Positions 20,199 through 29,833 of a stretch of 64,000 bases of DNA are shown piece by piece. A program made the position numbers and the translations under genes. The stretch is from assembly GCF_001879695.1 (NCBI RefSeq), contig NZ_MNBL01000032.1:1-64000 (forward strand), given 5' to 3'. The DNA comes from Nioella sediminis. GTDB taxonomy: Bacteria; Pseudomonadota; Alphaproteobacteria; Rhodobacterales; Rhodobacteraceae. The notes beneath the pieces are model-generated. The model saw nothing but the letters and a program-made list of their open reading frames with translations, was not told the origin of the DNA and searched no databases. Positions within the stretch are counted from its first letter, which is position 1. Each line of letters opens with the position of its first letter.

Positions 20199-20936
20199 GT
20201 GCCGCCGGTGAAAGACATTGGCGAACGTGACATCCTGGCCCCCGGCGACATCGAAGCGCTGGTCTTGGATGTGTTTTTGCGCGCGGGCCTTACGGCTGAC
20301 AGCGCAGCCCCCGTCGCGAGATCCATCCGCCACGCCGAAACCGCCGGGTTGCGCCGCCTCGGTCTGGGGCTGGTTCCGCATATGGTGGAGCATCTGCGCT
20401 GCGGGCGGGTCAATGCGGCCGCAACACCCCACATGGTGGATAGCGGACCCGCTGCCCTGACGGTCGAAGCCGATGGCGGCTTCCCCTGCCCCGCGGTCGC
20501 GATCTGCCTTGAAACGCTATGCAACCGCGCCCTGACCCATGGCATCGCGGTTCTGTCCGTGCGCAACGCCTATCCGGTCGGTGCCGGGCGTCTGTTTCTC
20601 GATCATTGCGCGGCGCGGGGACTGGTCGGGTTCGCCAATATCGCCGGGCTCGTGGCTCGCGCCGCGCCCAATGGCAGCATGGTGCTGGAGATCGAGCAGC
20701 GTCAGCTTGGCCTGTCGCAGTCGTCACCGATGATGCAAAGCCGCGTTGTCCCTGACCGGGGGACAGGTCGCACCGTCCCCTTCGAAGGCCCGCTCGGCCC
20801 CGCCTTCCGGTTGCATCACAGTTTCGTCGCGGTCCGTCCTTCGCTTTGGCATCACGCCCCGGACCCGCCCGTCGCAGTGCAGAATTCCGGTATCGCGGTT
20901 TCCCCCGTCCTGTTAGAAAAGATCATCAACGCCTGA
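20199..20936 (+). CDS. Shortened malate/L-lactate dehydrogenase-family (Ldh_2) protein
   Basis: A 245-residue relative of the YlbC/AllD-type NAD-dependent dehydrogenases, which usually have about 340 residues. The N-terminal helical domain and the Gly-rich NIAGLVARAAPNGS region align in pattern, but the family's catalytic and substrate histidines are missing: the usual DGHGSHG block reads ETAGLRRLG, and the usual NSxHxG block reads NAYPVGAG. Much of the C-terminal half is absent. It is probably non-catalytic or a decaying gene. The start is uncertain (GTG at 20199 or 20208). Confidence 0.55.
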   Translation: MPPVKDIGERDILAPGDIEALVLDVFLRAGLTADSAAPVARSIRHAETAGLRRLGLGLVPHMVEHLRCGRVNAAATPHMVDSGPAALTVEADGGFPCPAVAICLETLCNRALTHGIAVLSVRNAYPVGAGRLFLDHCAARGLVGFANIAGLVARAAPNGSMVLEIEQRQLGLSQSSPMMQSRVVPDRGTGRTVPFEGPLGPAFRLHHSFVAVRPSLWHHAPDPPVAVQNSGIAVSPVLLEKIINA

Positions 20937-20972
20937 GGCATGATCGCCTCGGGCAGAAGGTGACAAGATCAG

Positions 20973-21941
20973 ATGGGCGGCGTTCTGAAAGGTGTTTCGA
21001 TCCGGGGGCTGGAAGTGTTCGAGGCCCTCGCGCAGACCGGGTCGGTCGGCGAAGCCGCGCGCCGTTTGGGCATGAGCGCACCCGCCGTGTCCCAACAGTT
21101 GAAGAACCTCAACACCGCAGTCGGCGTTCCGCTGGTCGATCAGGGCCGGCGACCAATGACGCTGACCCCCGGAGGCCGCCAGTTCCTGCGCCATGTGGAG
21201 GCCGCGCTTGGTGCCCTGCGTACCGGCCAGCGCGACCTGACCACGCTGGATCTGTCCGATGTCTCTTCGCTGCGCATGGGGATCATCGAGGATTTCGAGA
21301 ACGAGGTCACCCCGACGCTGACCGCGCGGCTTGCGGAAACCATGCAGAACTGCGTGTTCCTGCTGAACACCGGCGCCAGCCACACGCTGCTGAACCGCGT
21401 GACCCGGAACGAACTTGACCTCGCGATTTGTGCCGAGGGACGGGAAAACCCGCCGGGTGCCATCATCCATCCTCTGCTGGACGATCCCTATATCCTTGCC
21501 ATACCGAAGGGCACCAGCCTTGCGAACGGGCTGGAGGGGCTGTCGCATCTGCGCTTTCTGCGCCGCGATCAGGCACAGGTGATGGGCCGCCAGATCGAGG
21601 AGATGCTCCAGCGGCAGGGTCAGACACTTCCCAACAGGTTCGAACTGGATTCCAACCAGTCGATCAGCGCGCTTGTGGCCGGGGGCCACGCGTGGACCAT
21701 CACCACCCCGCTCAGCCTGCTGCGCGGCGGACGTTTCCTTGACGGGATAGATGCCCGCCCCCTGCCCTTCGCGGGAACCTCGCGCCGGATCTCGCTGTGT
21801 GCCACCGGCGACTGGTCGGGCGATATTCCGCGCCAGATCGCGGCCATCGCCCGCGACCTGATCGAACAGCATTTCACGGCGCCGGGGCTAGACCTGATGC
21901 CGTGGTTGCAGGGAGAGTTCAGGATTCTGTCCGACGACTGA
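20973..21941 (+). CDS. LysR-family transcriptional regulator
   Basis: A 322-residue regulator with an N-terminal winged helix (residues 8-67: IRGLEVFEALAQTGSVGEAA, LGMSAPAVSQQLKNLN) and a periplasmic-binding-like effector domain. Most LysR proteins regulate a neighbouring divergent operon; here the upstream gene runs in the same direction 36 bases before, so the target is not obvious. Effector unknown. Confidence 0.88.
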   Translation: MGGVLKGVSIRGLEVFEALAQTGSVGEAARRLGMSAPAVSQQLKNLNTAVGVPLVDQGRRPMTLTPGGRQFLRHVEAALGALRTGQRDLTTLDLSDVSSLRMGIIEDFENEVTPTLTARLAETMQNCVFLLNTGASHTLLNRVTRNELDLAICAEGRENPPGAIIHPLLDDPYILAIPKGTSLANGLEGLSHLRFLRRDQAQVMGRQIEEMLQRQGQTLPNRFELDSNQSISALVAGGHAWTITTPLSLLRGGRFLDGIDARPLPFAGTSRRISLCATGDWSGDIPRQIAAIARDLIEQHFTAPGLDLMPWLQGEFRILSDD

Positions 21942-22486
21942 TTGCCAATGATTCCGGCAAGCCAGGTCGCAACACGGCTGCCACAACATCTGTTTCACCT
22001 TCCCTCCCCGCCTGATCTGACTGTGTAGAAAAGAAAACCACTGGTACCGTCGGGCTTTTGGCGATCACGGTTCCTGACTATCCATTTGAAAAAGAATATT
22101 TTTAAGGTCGACTTGTAAAAATATTTACAGTCCGCACCGTGCCTTCCGAAAATCAGTTACAGAAACCTTTAAATCGCTCAGCAAACAATTCTCCAGTTCA
22201 CGAAATTTTGTAATGTTCAGATCAGGGAAAACGCAACTTATGCACCCTCTTCGGCAAATACCGCCGACCGGAAGGAGGAAACTCCGGTTCACGCGGCAGC
22301 CCGAAGCAACGGTTGGGGGAGGCTAACCAGAACATTCAGCCCTTTCGGGCCCCGCGCAGGACCAGCCAAACCGCAAATTGGCCCCTGTCCGAATATGCAG
22401 GACACGTGGAAAGCAGCAGTTTTCCGCCCCGGTTCGACGTGTCATCTGTTTGGGACAAGAACCGAAACTCTTTAAGGGAGAGACCA
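21942..22486. other. Intergenic leader region upstream of acs
   Basis: 545 bases without a supportable gene. The segment 22070-22240 is strikingly A+T-rich compared with the surroundings (for example TTTGAAAAAGAATATTTTTA near 22085), as expected for a regulated promoter. No clear hairpin or known riboswitch was recognised. An in-frame extension of the acs reading frame runs into it but has no conserved residues. Confidence 0.5.
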
Positions 22487-24430
22487 TTGCCCAACGATAC
22501 GAACATGATGCCCGACCTTCTGCCCGGCGCTCATATCGACAGCACCAAATACGCCGACATGTATGCGGCCTCGATCAATGATCCCGAGGCCTTCTGGGGC
22601 GAACACGGCAAGCGCATCGACTGGATCAAGCCCTACACCAAGGTCAAGAACACCTCCTTCGCCCATGACAACGTGCATATCAGCTGGTTCGAGGACGGCA
22701 CCACCAACGTCTCGGCCAACTGCATCGACCGTCACCTGGCCACCCGCGGCGATCAGACCGCGATCATTTTCGAACCCGATGAGCCGACCGACGAAGCGCA
22801 GCACATCACCTACAACCAGCTGTCCCAGGAAGTCGGCAAGTTCGCCAACGTCCTGAAGGAACTGGGCGTCGGCAAGGGCGACCGCGTCATCCTCTACCTG
22901 CCGATGATCCCCGAAGCCGCCTACGCCATGCTGGCCTGCGCGCGCATCGGTGCCATTCATTCCATCGTGTTTGCCGGGTTCTCTCCCGACGCCCTCGCCG
23001 CGCGGATCAACGGCTGTGATGCCAAGCTGGTCATCACCTCCGATGGCGCCCCGCGCGGCGGGCGTGTTACCGAGCTGAAGGACAACGTCAACAAGGCGAT
23101 GCTGCATTGTGGCGACGACGTTCAGTGCCTGGTGGTCAAACGCACCGGCGGGCAGGTCGCATGGCGTGAAGGCCGCGATCATTGGTACAACGAGCTGGCC
23201 GAGCAGGTCAGCACCTACTGCATGCCGACCGAGATGAATGCAGAGGATCCGCTCTTCATCCTCTACACCTCCGGTTCAACCGGGCAGCCCAAGGGCGTGG
23301 TGCACACCACTGGCGGCTATCTGGTCTATGCCTCGATGACCCACCAGTACACGTTCGACTATCAGGATGGCGATGTCTTCTGGTGTACGGCGGATGTGGG
23401 CTGGGTCACCGGCCACAGCTATATCGTCTACGGTCCGCTCGCCAATGGCGCGACCACGCTGATGTTCGAAGGCGTGCCGACCTACCCCGACGCGGGCCGC
23501 TTCTGGGAGGTTTGCGCCAAGCACAAGGTCAACCAGTTCTACACCGCCCCGACCGCCATTCGCGCGCTGATGGGCAAGGGCACCAGCTTCGTCGAGAAGC
23601 ATGACCTGTCCAGCCTGAAGCTGCTCGGCACCGTGGGCGAGCCCATCAACCCCGAAGCCTGGAACTGGTACAACGAAAACGTCGGCAAGGGCCGCTGCCC
23701 GATCGTCGACACCTGGTGGCAGACCGAAACCGGCGGTCACATGATGACCCCGCTGCCCGGCGCCCACACGCTGAAACCCGGCGCGGCGCAGCACCCGTTC
23801 TTCGGCGTCAAGCCGCTGGTGCTGGAGCCCACCTCGGGCGAGATCATCGAGGGCAACGGTGTCGAGGGCGTTCTGGTCATTGCCGACAGCTGGCCCGGCC
23901 AGATGCGCACCGTCTATGGCGACCATGACCGCTTCGTGAAAACCTATTTCTCGGACTACAAGGGCTACTACTTCTCAGGCGATGGCTGCCGCCGCGATGC
24001 CGATGGCGACTACTGGATCACAGGCCGCGTCGATGACGTGATCAACGTGTCCGGCCACCGCATGGGCACCGCCGAGGTCGAAAGCGCATTGGTCGCGCAT
24101 GAGACCGTGTCCGAAGCCGCTGTTGTTGGCTACCCGCACCCGGTCAAGGGCCAGGGCATCTACTGCTATGTCACGCTGATGAACGACGAAACCCCGTCCG
24201 ACGAGCTGAAAAAGACGCTGTCCGACTGGGTCCGCCAGGAAATCGGCCCGATCGCGAAACCCGATGTCATCCAGTGGGCCCCCGGCCTGCCCAAGACCCG
24301 CTCGGGCAAGATCATGCGCCGCATCCTGCGCAAGATCGCCGAGAACGACTTCGGTTCGCTTGGCGATACCTCGACGCTGGCCGATCCGTCGGTGGTCGAC
24401 GAGCTGATCGAAAACCGGGCCAACAAGTAA
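22487..24430 (+). CDS. acs: Acetyl-CoA synthetase (acetate--CoA ligase, AMP-forming)
   Basis: A 647-residue ANL-superfamily enzyme making acetyl-CoA from acetate, ATP and CoA with release of AMP and PPi. The P-loop [14 protein letters not shown], the TWWQTETGG and GYYFSGDG motifs, and the C-terminal catalytic Lys in [12 protein letters not shown] (the usual acetylation target that silences Acs) are all seen. The TTG at 22487 is chosen because AGGGAG lies 6 bases upstream and the length then matches Acs; ATG codons at 22505 and 22508 are alternatives. It begins an acetate-use gene cluster. Confidence 0.95.
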   Translation: MPNDTNMMPDLLPGAHIDSTKYADMYAASINDPEAFWGEHGKRIDWIKPYTKVKNTSFAHDNVHISWFEDGTTNVSANCIDRHLATRGDQTAIIFEPDEPTDEAQHITYNQLSQEVGKFANVLKELGVGKGDRVILYLPMIPEAAYAMLACARIGAIHSIVFAGFSPDALAARINGCDAKLVITSDGAPRGGRVTELKDNVNKAMLHCGDDVQCLVVKRTGGQVAWREGRDHWYNELAEQVSTYCMPTEMNAEDPLFILYTSGSTGQPKGVVHTTGGYLVYASMTHQYTFDYQDGDVFWCTADVGWVTGHSYIVYGPLANGATTLMFEGVPTYPDAGRFWEVCAKHKVNQFYTAPTAIRALMGKGTSFVEKHDLSSLKLLGTVGEPINPEAWNWYNENVGKGRCPIVDTWWQTETGGHMMTPLPGAHTLKPGAAQHPFFGVKPLVLEPTSGEIIEGNGVEGVLVIADSWPGQMRTVYGDHDRFVKTYFSDYKGYYFSGDGCRRDADGDYWITGRVDDVINVSGHRMGTAEVESALVAHETVSEAAVVGYPHPVKGQGIYCYVTLMNDETPSDELKKTLSDWVRQEIGPIAKPDVIQWAPGLPKTRSGKIMRRILRKIAENDFGSLGDTSTLADPSVVDELIENRANK

Positions 24431-24440
24431 GGCAGGGTTG

Positions 24441-25127
24441 ATGAGCACCGACACCATGACCCGACCCGTCAACCTGATCCTTCTCGGCCCTCCGGGCGCC
24501 GGGAAGGGCACCCAGGCCCGCATGCTGGAAGAAAGCTTCGGCCTTGTGCAGCTGTCCACCGGGGACCTGCTGCGCGAGGCGGTTGCCGCTGGTACTGATG
24601 CCGGCAAGGCCGCCAAGGCGGTGATGGAGAAGGGCGAACTCGTGTCCGACGAGATCGTCATCGCGATTCTGTCCGACCGGCTGGACCAGCCCGACGTGAC
24701 CAAGGGCACCATCCTCGACGGCTTCCCCCGCACCGAGGCGCAGGCTGCGGCGCTCGATACGCTGCTGGCTGACCGTGGCCAGAAGATCGACGCCGCCATC
24801 AGCCTCGAAGTGGATGACGAAGCGATGATCGCCCGCGTCTCGGGCCGCTACACCTGCGCGGCTTGCGGCGAAGGCTACCACGACGAATTCAAGCAGCCCG
24901 CCACGGCGGGAACTTGCGACAAATGCCAGGGCACCGAGTTCAAACGGCGCGCTGACGACAATGCCGAAACGGTGCGCACGCGCCTGACGGCATATCATGC
25001 CCAAACCGCCCCGCTCATCAGCTATTACGCCGCGCGTGATGCGCTGACGCGGGTGCCCGCAATGGGGGACATCGACGAGATCGCTGCCGACCTTGGCAAG
25101 ATCGTCGGAGGAGTCACGGAAGGCTAA
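24441..25127 (+). CDS. adk: Adenylate kinase (zinc-type LID)
   Basis: A 228-residue adenylate kinase converting AMP and ATP to two ADP. P-loop GPPGAGKGT is at residues 16-24, and the NMP-binding DGFPRTEAQA and the LID are present. The LID has four cysteines (YTCAACGEGYH and TCDKCQG), the zinc-binding long form. It lies 10 bases after acs; because Acs produces AMP, this neighbour recycles it. It may not be the only adk in the genome, since many relatives carry one in a ribosomal-protein operon. Confidence 0.93.
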   Translation: MSTDTMTRPVNLILLGPPGAGKGTQARMLEESFGLVQLSTGDLLREAVAAGTDAGKAAKAVMEKGELVSDEIVIAILSDRLDQPDVTKGTILDGFPRTEAQAAALDTLLADRGQKIDAAISLEVDDEAMIARVSGRYTCAACGEGYHDEFKQPATAGTCDKCQGTEFKRRADDNAETVRTRLTAYHAQTAPLISYYAARDALTRVPAMGDIDEIAADLGKIVGGVTEG

Positions 25128-25229
25128 CACGAGATTCGTCGCCACCTTGCTGGAGGGGTGGCGGCGATAAAAAGACCCGGACCGGTCGGGAGGGCAGGTT
25201 CGGGAAACCCAATCGAAGGGAGAACTCAC

Positions 25230-25490
25230 ATGGCTGACTCGCCATCTAACAACGAATACTGGTCGGCGAACATCCGTCTGGTCACCATCTGCTTGGTGAT
25301 CTGGGCGCTTGCGTCGTTCGGCTTTGGCATCCTCCTGCGTCCGCTGGTCAGCGGCATCGCAGTGGGCGGCACGGACCTGGGCTTCTGGTTTGCTCAGCAG
25401 GGATCCATCCTGGTCTTCCTGGTGCTGATTTTCTTCTACGCCTGGCGCATGAACTCGCTCGATAAGCAGTTCGGCGTCGACGAAGAATAA
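25230..25490 (+). CDS. DUF4212 small subunit of a sodium/solute symporter
   Basis: An 86-residue membrane protein with two predicted helices (IRLVTICLVIWALASFGFGI and a second around GSILVFLVLIFFYAW). DUF4212 proteins sit upstream of a particular class of SSS symporters, which is the case here with a 14-base gap. AAGGGAGA precedes the ATG. Probably an accessory or stabilising subunit of the symporter in the inner membrane. Confidence 0.88.
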   Translation: MADSPSNNEYWSANIRLVTICLVIWALASFGFGILLRPLVSGIAVGGTDLGFWFAQQGSILVFLVLIFFYAWRMNSLDKQFGVDEE

Positions 25491-25504
25491 GGACGGACCG
25501 ACCA

Positions 25505-27289
25505 ATGGATCAGACGACACTTAACTTCATCTTCGTGGGCGCGTCCTTCGCGCTCTATTTCGGCATCGCCATCTGGGCCCGTGCCGGATCGACCTCGGAA
25601 TTCTACGCTGCTGGCCGTGGCGTGAACCCGGTTGTCAATGGTATGGCAACGGCTGCTGACTGGATGTCGGCTGCCTCGTTCATCTCGATGGCAGGTCTCA
25701 TCGCCTTCACCGGCTACAACAACTCGCTCTTCCTGATGGGCTGGACCGGTGGCTACGTGCTGATGGCCATGCTTCTGGCGCCTTACCTGCGCAAGTTCGG
25801 CAAGTACACCGTGCCGGAATTCGTGGGCGACCGCTATTACAGCCAGACCGCACGCGTTGTGGCCGTGGTCTGTCTCATCGTGATCTCGACCACCTACGTG
25901 ATCGGTCAGATGGCGGGTGCAGGCGTTGCGTTCTCGCGCTTCCTCGAAGTGCAGTCCGACACCGGCCTGATCATCGCGGCCTGTGTGGTTGCCGTTTACG
26001 CCGTTCTCGGCGGCATGAAGGGCATCACCTACACGCAGGTGGCTCAGTACTGCGTGCTGATCATCGCCTACACCATCCCGGCAATCTTCATCTCGCTGCA
26101 GCTGACCGGCAACCCGATCCCGGGTCTGGGTCTGTTCTCCAGCATGAACGAAGGTCTGCCCGGTGGCGTCGAAGCCGGCGTTCCGCTGCTGACCACCCTG
26201 GACGGCCTGCTGACCGACCTGGGCTTCAACGAGTACACCGCCACCACCAACCCCTGGCTGATGGCGCTTTACACCCTGTCGCTGATGATCGGTACCGCGG
26301 GTCTGCCCCACGTGATCATCCGCTTCTTTACCGTGCCCCGCGTTGCTGACGCTCGCTGGTCCGCGGGTTGGGCGCTGGTCTTCATCGCGCTGCTCTATCT
26401 GACGGCCCCGGCCGTTGGCGCAATGGCCCGTCTGAACGTCATCACCACCATGTGGCCGAACGGCGTTGAAGGCGAAGCCGTGGCAGTCGACGATCTGCCC
26501 GACTGGTTCCGCACCTGGGAAGTCACCGGTCTGCTTGGCGTTGAGGACCTCAACGGCGACGGCATGATCCAGTACTACAATGCTGGGTCCGAAGCTGGTG
26601 CAGCCCTGGCCGAAGCGCAAGGTCTGGAAGGCAACGAACTTGTCACCTTCAACCGTGACATCCTCGTTCTGGCCAACCCGGAGATTGCACAGCTTCCGGG
26701 CTGGGTAATCGGTCTGATCGCTGCCGGTGGTCTTGCAGCCGCTCTGTCCACTGCGGCAGGTCTGTTGCTGGCGATCTCCTCGGCGATCTCGCACGACCTG
26801 ATCAAATCGACGATCAACCCCAACATCTCGGAAAAAGGCGAGCTCATGGCCGCCCGTGTCTCGATGCTGGTCGCGATCGTGATTGCAACCTACCTGGGTC
26901 TGAACCCGCCAGGCTTCGCAGCTCAGGTTGTGGCACTGGCCTTCGGTCTGGCAGCAGCTTCGCTGTTCCCGACCCTGATGATGGGCATCTTCTCGAAGCG
27001 CATCAACTCCAAGGGCGCGGTTGCGGGTATGCTGGCTGGTCTGATCTCGACCTGTCTGTACCTGTTCCTGTACCTGGGCTGGTTCTTCATCCCCGGTACC
27101 GCGATGCTGGACAGCAGCCAGTACCTGTTCGGCATCCCGCCGACCCACTTCGGCCCGATTGGCGCACTGTTCAACTTCGCCGTTGCCTACCTGGTGTCCA
27201 ATGCCACCGAAGAGGTGCCGCAGGAGATCCAGGAGCTGGTGGAATCGGTTCGTATTCCGCGTGGCGCCGGCGCAGCCGTCGACCACTAA
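25505..27289 (+). CDS. Sodium:solute symporter (ActP/VC_2705-like), probable acetate or carboxylate uptake
   Basis: A 594-residue SSS-family symporter with about 13 predicted transmembrane helices, for example LNFIFVGASFALYFGIAIW, VVAVVCLIVISTTYVIGQMA and ALSTAAGLLLAISSAISHD. SSS signature-type segments FYAAGRGVNP and GLPHVIIRFFTVP are present. An insertion around residues 315-385 rich in acidic residues (NGVEGEAVAVDDLPDW and on) is likely extracytoplasmic. Codon choice here is more biased than in neighbours, suggesting high expression. Adjacency to acs, adk and DUF4212 supports acetate or another short-chain acid as substrate. Confidence 0.85.
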   Translation: MDQTTLNFIFVGASFALYFGIAIWARAGSTSEFYAAGRGVNPVVNGMATAADWMSAASFISMAGLIAFTGYNNSLFLMGWTGGYVLMAMLLAPYLRKFGKYTVPEFVGDRYYSQTARVVAVVCLIVISTTYVIGQMAGAGVAFSRFLEVQSDTGLIIAACVVAVYAVLGGMKGITYTQVAQYCVLIIAYTIPAIFISLQLTGNPIPGLGLFSSMNEGLPGGVEAGVPLLTTLDGLLTDLGFNEYTATTNPWLMALYTLSLMIGTAGLPHVIIRFFTVPRVADARWSAGWALVFIALLYLTAPAVGAMARLNVITTMWPNGVEGEAVAVDDLPDWFRTWEVTGLLGVEDLNGDGMIQYYNAGSEAGAALAEAQGLEGNELVTFNRDILVLANPEIAQLPGWVIGLIAAGGLAAALSTAAGLLLAISSAISHDLIKSTINPNISEKGELMAARVSMLVAIVIATYLGLNPPGFAAQVVALAFGLAAASLFPTLMMGIFSKRINSKGAVAGMLAGLISTCLYLFLYLGWFFIPGTAMLDSSQYLFGIPPTHFGPIGALFNFAVAYLVSNATEEVPQEIQELVESVRIPRGAGAAVDH

Positions 27290-27306
27290 GGGATCGCCAA
27301 ATCCCG

Positions 27307-27328
27307 GGGCCTGCGACACCGCAGGCCC
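27307..27328 (+). terminator. Hairpin after the symporter gene
   Basis: GGGCCTGCG pairs perfectly with CGCAGGCCC across ACAC, 17 bases after the symporter stop. The T tract is poor, so it may attenuate transcription or stabilise the upstream mRNA rather than terminate fully before the DUF294 gene. Confidence 0.5.
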
Positions 27329-27394
27329 TGTTCAAGACACCGGCGCATCCCGACAGTCCGGGGTGCGCCATTTCTTTCCGGGGGAACCCGTTCC

Positions 27395-29209
27395 ATGCCT
27401 CAGACGATCCGAGAATTCCTCGCCCATACCCACCCCTATGACGGCCTGCCCGCCGAGGCGCTGGACAGGCTCGCTGTCACGGTGGAGGCGCGTTCGATCA
27501 AGGCCGACACCCAGATCTACAGCCATGGCGAGCCGCTTGAGGCCCTTTACCTGATCATTCGTGGCCGCGTGGACATTACCGACGACACCGGTGCCGTCCT
27601 GTCCATCCTCGGCCCCCGCAACACCTTCGGCGAACGCGGCCTGATGCGCGACGGGCTGGCCGTCACCTCGGCACGCGCCGAAGAGGACACAGACCTCATC
27701 GCCATCCCCGCCGCCATCTTCAAGGCGCTTGTGGCGGACCATCCCGGCGTCGCCAAGTTCTTCGACCGCACCCGCCCCGCCCGCGCCAAACGGCAGGACC
27801 TCGCAACCATGTCGCTGGCCGACATGATGACCCGCGATCCAAGGCAGGTTGCACCCGACACCCCCATTCTCGCCGCCGCGCAGGACATGCGCGATCATGG
27901 CGTATCATCGCTGATGATCACCGAGGGCGAGACGCTGAAAGGCATCGTCACCACCCGCGACCTGACCAACAAGGCGTTGGCCGAGGGGCTGCCCCATGAT
28001 ACGCCGGTGAGCCGCGTCATGACCGCCGATCCCATTGCCCTGCCCCCCTCCGCGCTTGTCTCGGACGTGCTGCACGCGATGGTCGAGCGGCGCATCACCC
28101 ATATGCCCGTGGTCGAGGCCGGCAAGCTCGTGGGCATCCTGACCCAGACAGACCTGACCCGTTTTCAGGCCACGTCGTCGGCTGCGCTGATCCGAGAGAT
28201 TGCCGACGCCCAAAGCTGCGCGGACCTGGCGCGGATCGTCGGGCGCATCCCGCAACTGCTGGTGCAACTCGTCGGTGCCCATAACGCCCACCACGTTGTC
28301 ACAAGACTGATCACCGATGTGGGCGACGCCACCACCCGCCGCCTGCTGGCCATGGCAGAGGACAAGCTGGGGCCGCCTCCCGTTCCCTATCTCTGGCTCG
28401 CCTGCGGGTCGCAGGGGCGGCAGGAACAGACCGGCGTTTCGGATCAGGACAACTGCCTGATCATAGACGACGCGATGCAGCCCGAACATGACAGCTATTT
28501 CAAGGCGCTGGCGAAGTTCGTGTCGGACGGGCTGGATGCCTGCGGTTATTTCTATTGCCCCGGCGATATGATGGCGACCGCCGACCGCTGGCGGCAGCCG
28601 CTCAGCGTCTGGCGGGGCTATTTCCGCAAATGGATTGCCAAACCCGACCCCGAGGCGCAGATGCTGGCCAGCGTCATGTTCGACCTGCGCCCGATTGGTG
28701 GCGACGAAAGCCTCTTTGCCGACTTGCAGGCCAATACGCTGAAAAGCGCGGCTGAGAACTCCATCTTCGTCAGCCACATGATCGCCAATTCGCTCAAGCA
28801 CACGCCGCCCCTTGGCCTATTCCGGGGCTTTGCCACCGTGCGCTCGGGCGAGCACAAGAACACCATCGACCTCAAGCATAACGGCGTGGTTCCCATCGTG
28901 GATCTGGGCCGCATCTATGCGCTTCAAGGCCAGCTGCCCGTTGCCAATACCCGCGCCCGGCTGGAAGCGGCGATAGAGGCGGGCAAGGTGTCCACCACCG
29001 GCGGGCGCGACCTGCTCGATGCCTATGACATGATCGCCGAAATCCGGCTGGAACATCAGGCCGCACAGATCCGCCGGGGTGAGAAGCCCGACAATTTCAT
29101 GCCACCCACGGACCTGTCCGATTTCGAGCGCAGCCACCTGCGCGACGCTTTCGTCGTGGTCAAAACCATGCAATCCGCCGCCGGCCAGGGCCGTGGCATT
29201 CTGAGCTGA
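27395..29209 (+). CDS. cNMP-binding/CBS/DUF294 nucleotidyltransferase-like protein
   Basis: A 604-residue multidomain protein: a cyclic-nucleotide-binding fold (about residues 1-125, with GPRNTFGERGLMRDG), two CBS domains (about 145-265, each with a T/S-R-D or TD end), and a DUF294 nucleotidyltransferase domain whose motif GS-x-GRxEQ...SDQDN lies at residues 338-353, followed by the DUF294 C-terminal domain. The nucleotidyltransferase motif resembles GlnD/GlnE, suggesting it could modify a protein with a nucleotide. Its repeated linkage with acetate symporters suggests control of uptake by energy charge or second messenger; this is inference. Confidence 0.85.
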   Translation: MPQTIREFLAHTHPYDGLPAEALDRLAVTVEARSIKADTQIYSHGEPLEALYLIIRGRVDITDDTGAVLSILGPRNTFGERGLMRDGLAVTSARAEEDTDLIAIPAAIFKALVADHPGVAKFFDRTRPARAKRQDLATMSLADMMTRDPRQVAPDTPILAAAQDMRDHGVSSLMITEGETLKGIVTTRDLTNKALAEGLPHDTPVSRVMTADPIALPPSALVSDVLHAMVERRITHMPVVEAGKLVGILTQTDLTRFQATSSAALIREIADAQSCADLARIVGRIPQLLVQLVGAHNAHHVVTRLITDVGDATTRRLLAMAEDKLGPPPVPYLWLACGSQGRQEQTGVSDQDNCLIIDDAMQPEHDSYFKALAKFVSDGLDACGYFYCPGDMMATADRWRQPLSVWRGYFRKWIAKPDPEAQMLASVMFDLRPIGGDESLFADLQANTLKSAAENSIFVSHMIANSLKHTPPLGLFRGFATVRSGEHKNTIDLKHNGVVPIVDLGRIYALQGQLPVANTRARLEAAIEAGKVSTTGGRDLLDAYDMIAEIRLEHQAAQIRRGEKPDNFMPPTDLSDFERSHLRDAFVVVKTMQSAAGQGRGILS

Positions 29210-29225
29210 GGAGCACCCCCCGCCC

Positions 29226-29756
29226 ATGTTCTGGACCCTTCTGACCGCTTTCGTCGCTGGCTTTGTCGGCGCCGGTACCGGACTGGCCCTACGCCACCTG
29301 AGCGGCAATCGCCTGCCAAAGGGGATCATTCCGGTTGCCGCCGGTCTCGCCATGATCGTCTCGACCATCGCTCTGGAATATGGCTGGTACAGCAATGTGC
29401 TGGACACGATGCCCGCCGATACGCAGGTCATCTCCGAACGCACGCAGCAGGCCTGGTATCAGCCCTGGACCTTTGTCAACCCATGGGTGCGGGGCTTCAT
29501 CGCCCATTCACCCTCGGAAACGGTCGAAACCGCGACCGGCTCCGGCGTTCTGGCGGTGCAGATCCGCATCCACGAACGCTGGCAGCCCGAGGTCATCCGC
29601 CCGATCCTTGTCGACTGCGCCAATAGCCGCCGGGCCGACGTGAATGCCGAAACCGAATTCGGCGACGATGGCCAGCCCACCAATGCCAGCTGGCTGGAGG
29701 TAGAGGCCTCCGACCCGATCCTGCAATCCGTCTGCGGCGGGGGGGTCGCGGACTAA
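29226..29756 (+). CDS. Membrane-anchored protein of unknown function
   Basis: A 176-residue protein with two N-terminal hydrophobic helices (about residues 2-22, LLTAFVAGFVGAGTGLAL, and 34-52, IIPVAAGLAMIVSTIAL) and a soluble C-terminal part rich in acidic residues with two cysteines (VDCAN and SVCGG) that may be disulfide-bonded in the periplasm. It lies 16 bases after the DUF294 gene and 77 before the exonuclease fusion, so it belongs to the same putative operon. No domain recognised. Confidence 0.72.
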   Translation: MFWTLLTAFVAGFVGAGTGLALRHLSGNRLPKGIIPVAAGLAMIVSTIALEYGWYSNVLDTMPADTQVISERTQQAWYQPWTFVNPWVRGFIAHSPSETVETATGSGVLAVQIRIHERWQPEVIRPILVDCANSRRADVNAETEFGDDGQPTNASWLEVEASDPILQSVCGGGVAD

Positions 29757-29833
29757 CCCGATCCGGTCCGGGGCGACGCGCGACCGCCCCGATCCGCCAC
29801 GCACCAAAGGGGCAAGGAGGAGGCCCCAACCAC

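Noticed and set aside
25436-27319. 627-codon minus-strand frame opposite the symporter
   Set aside because: His/Gln/Asp-rich shadow of a membrane-protein gene; no ribosome-binding site and no family pattern.
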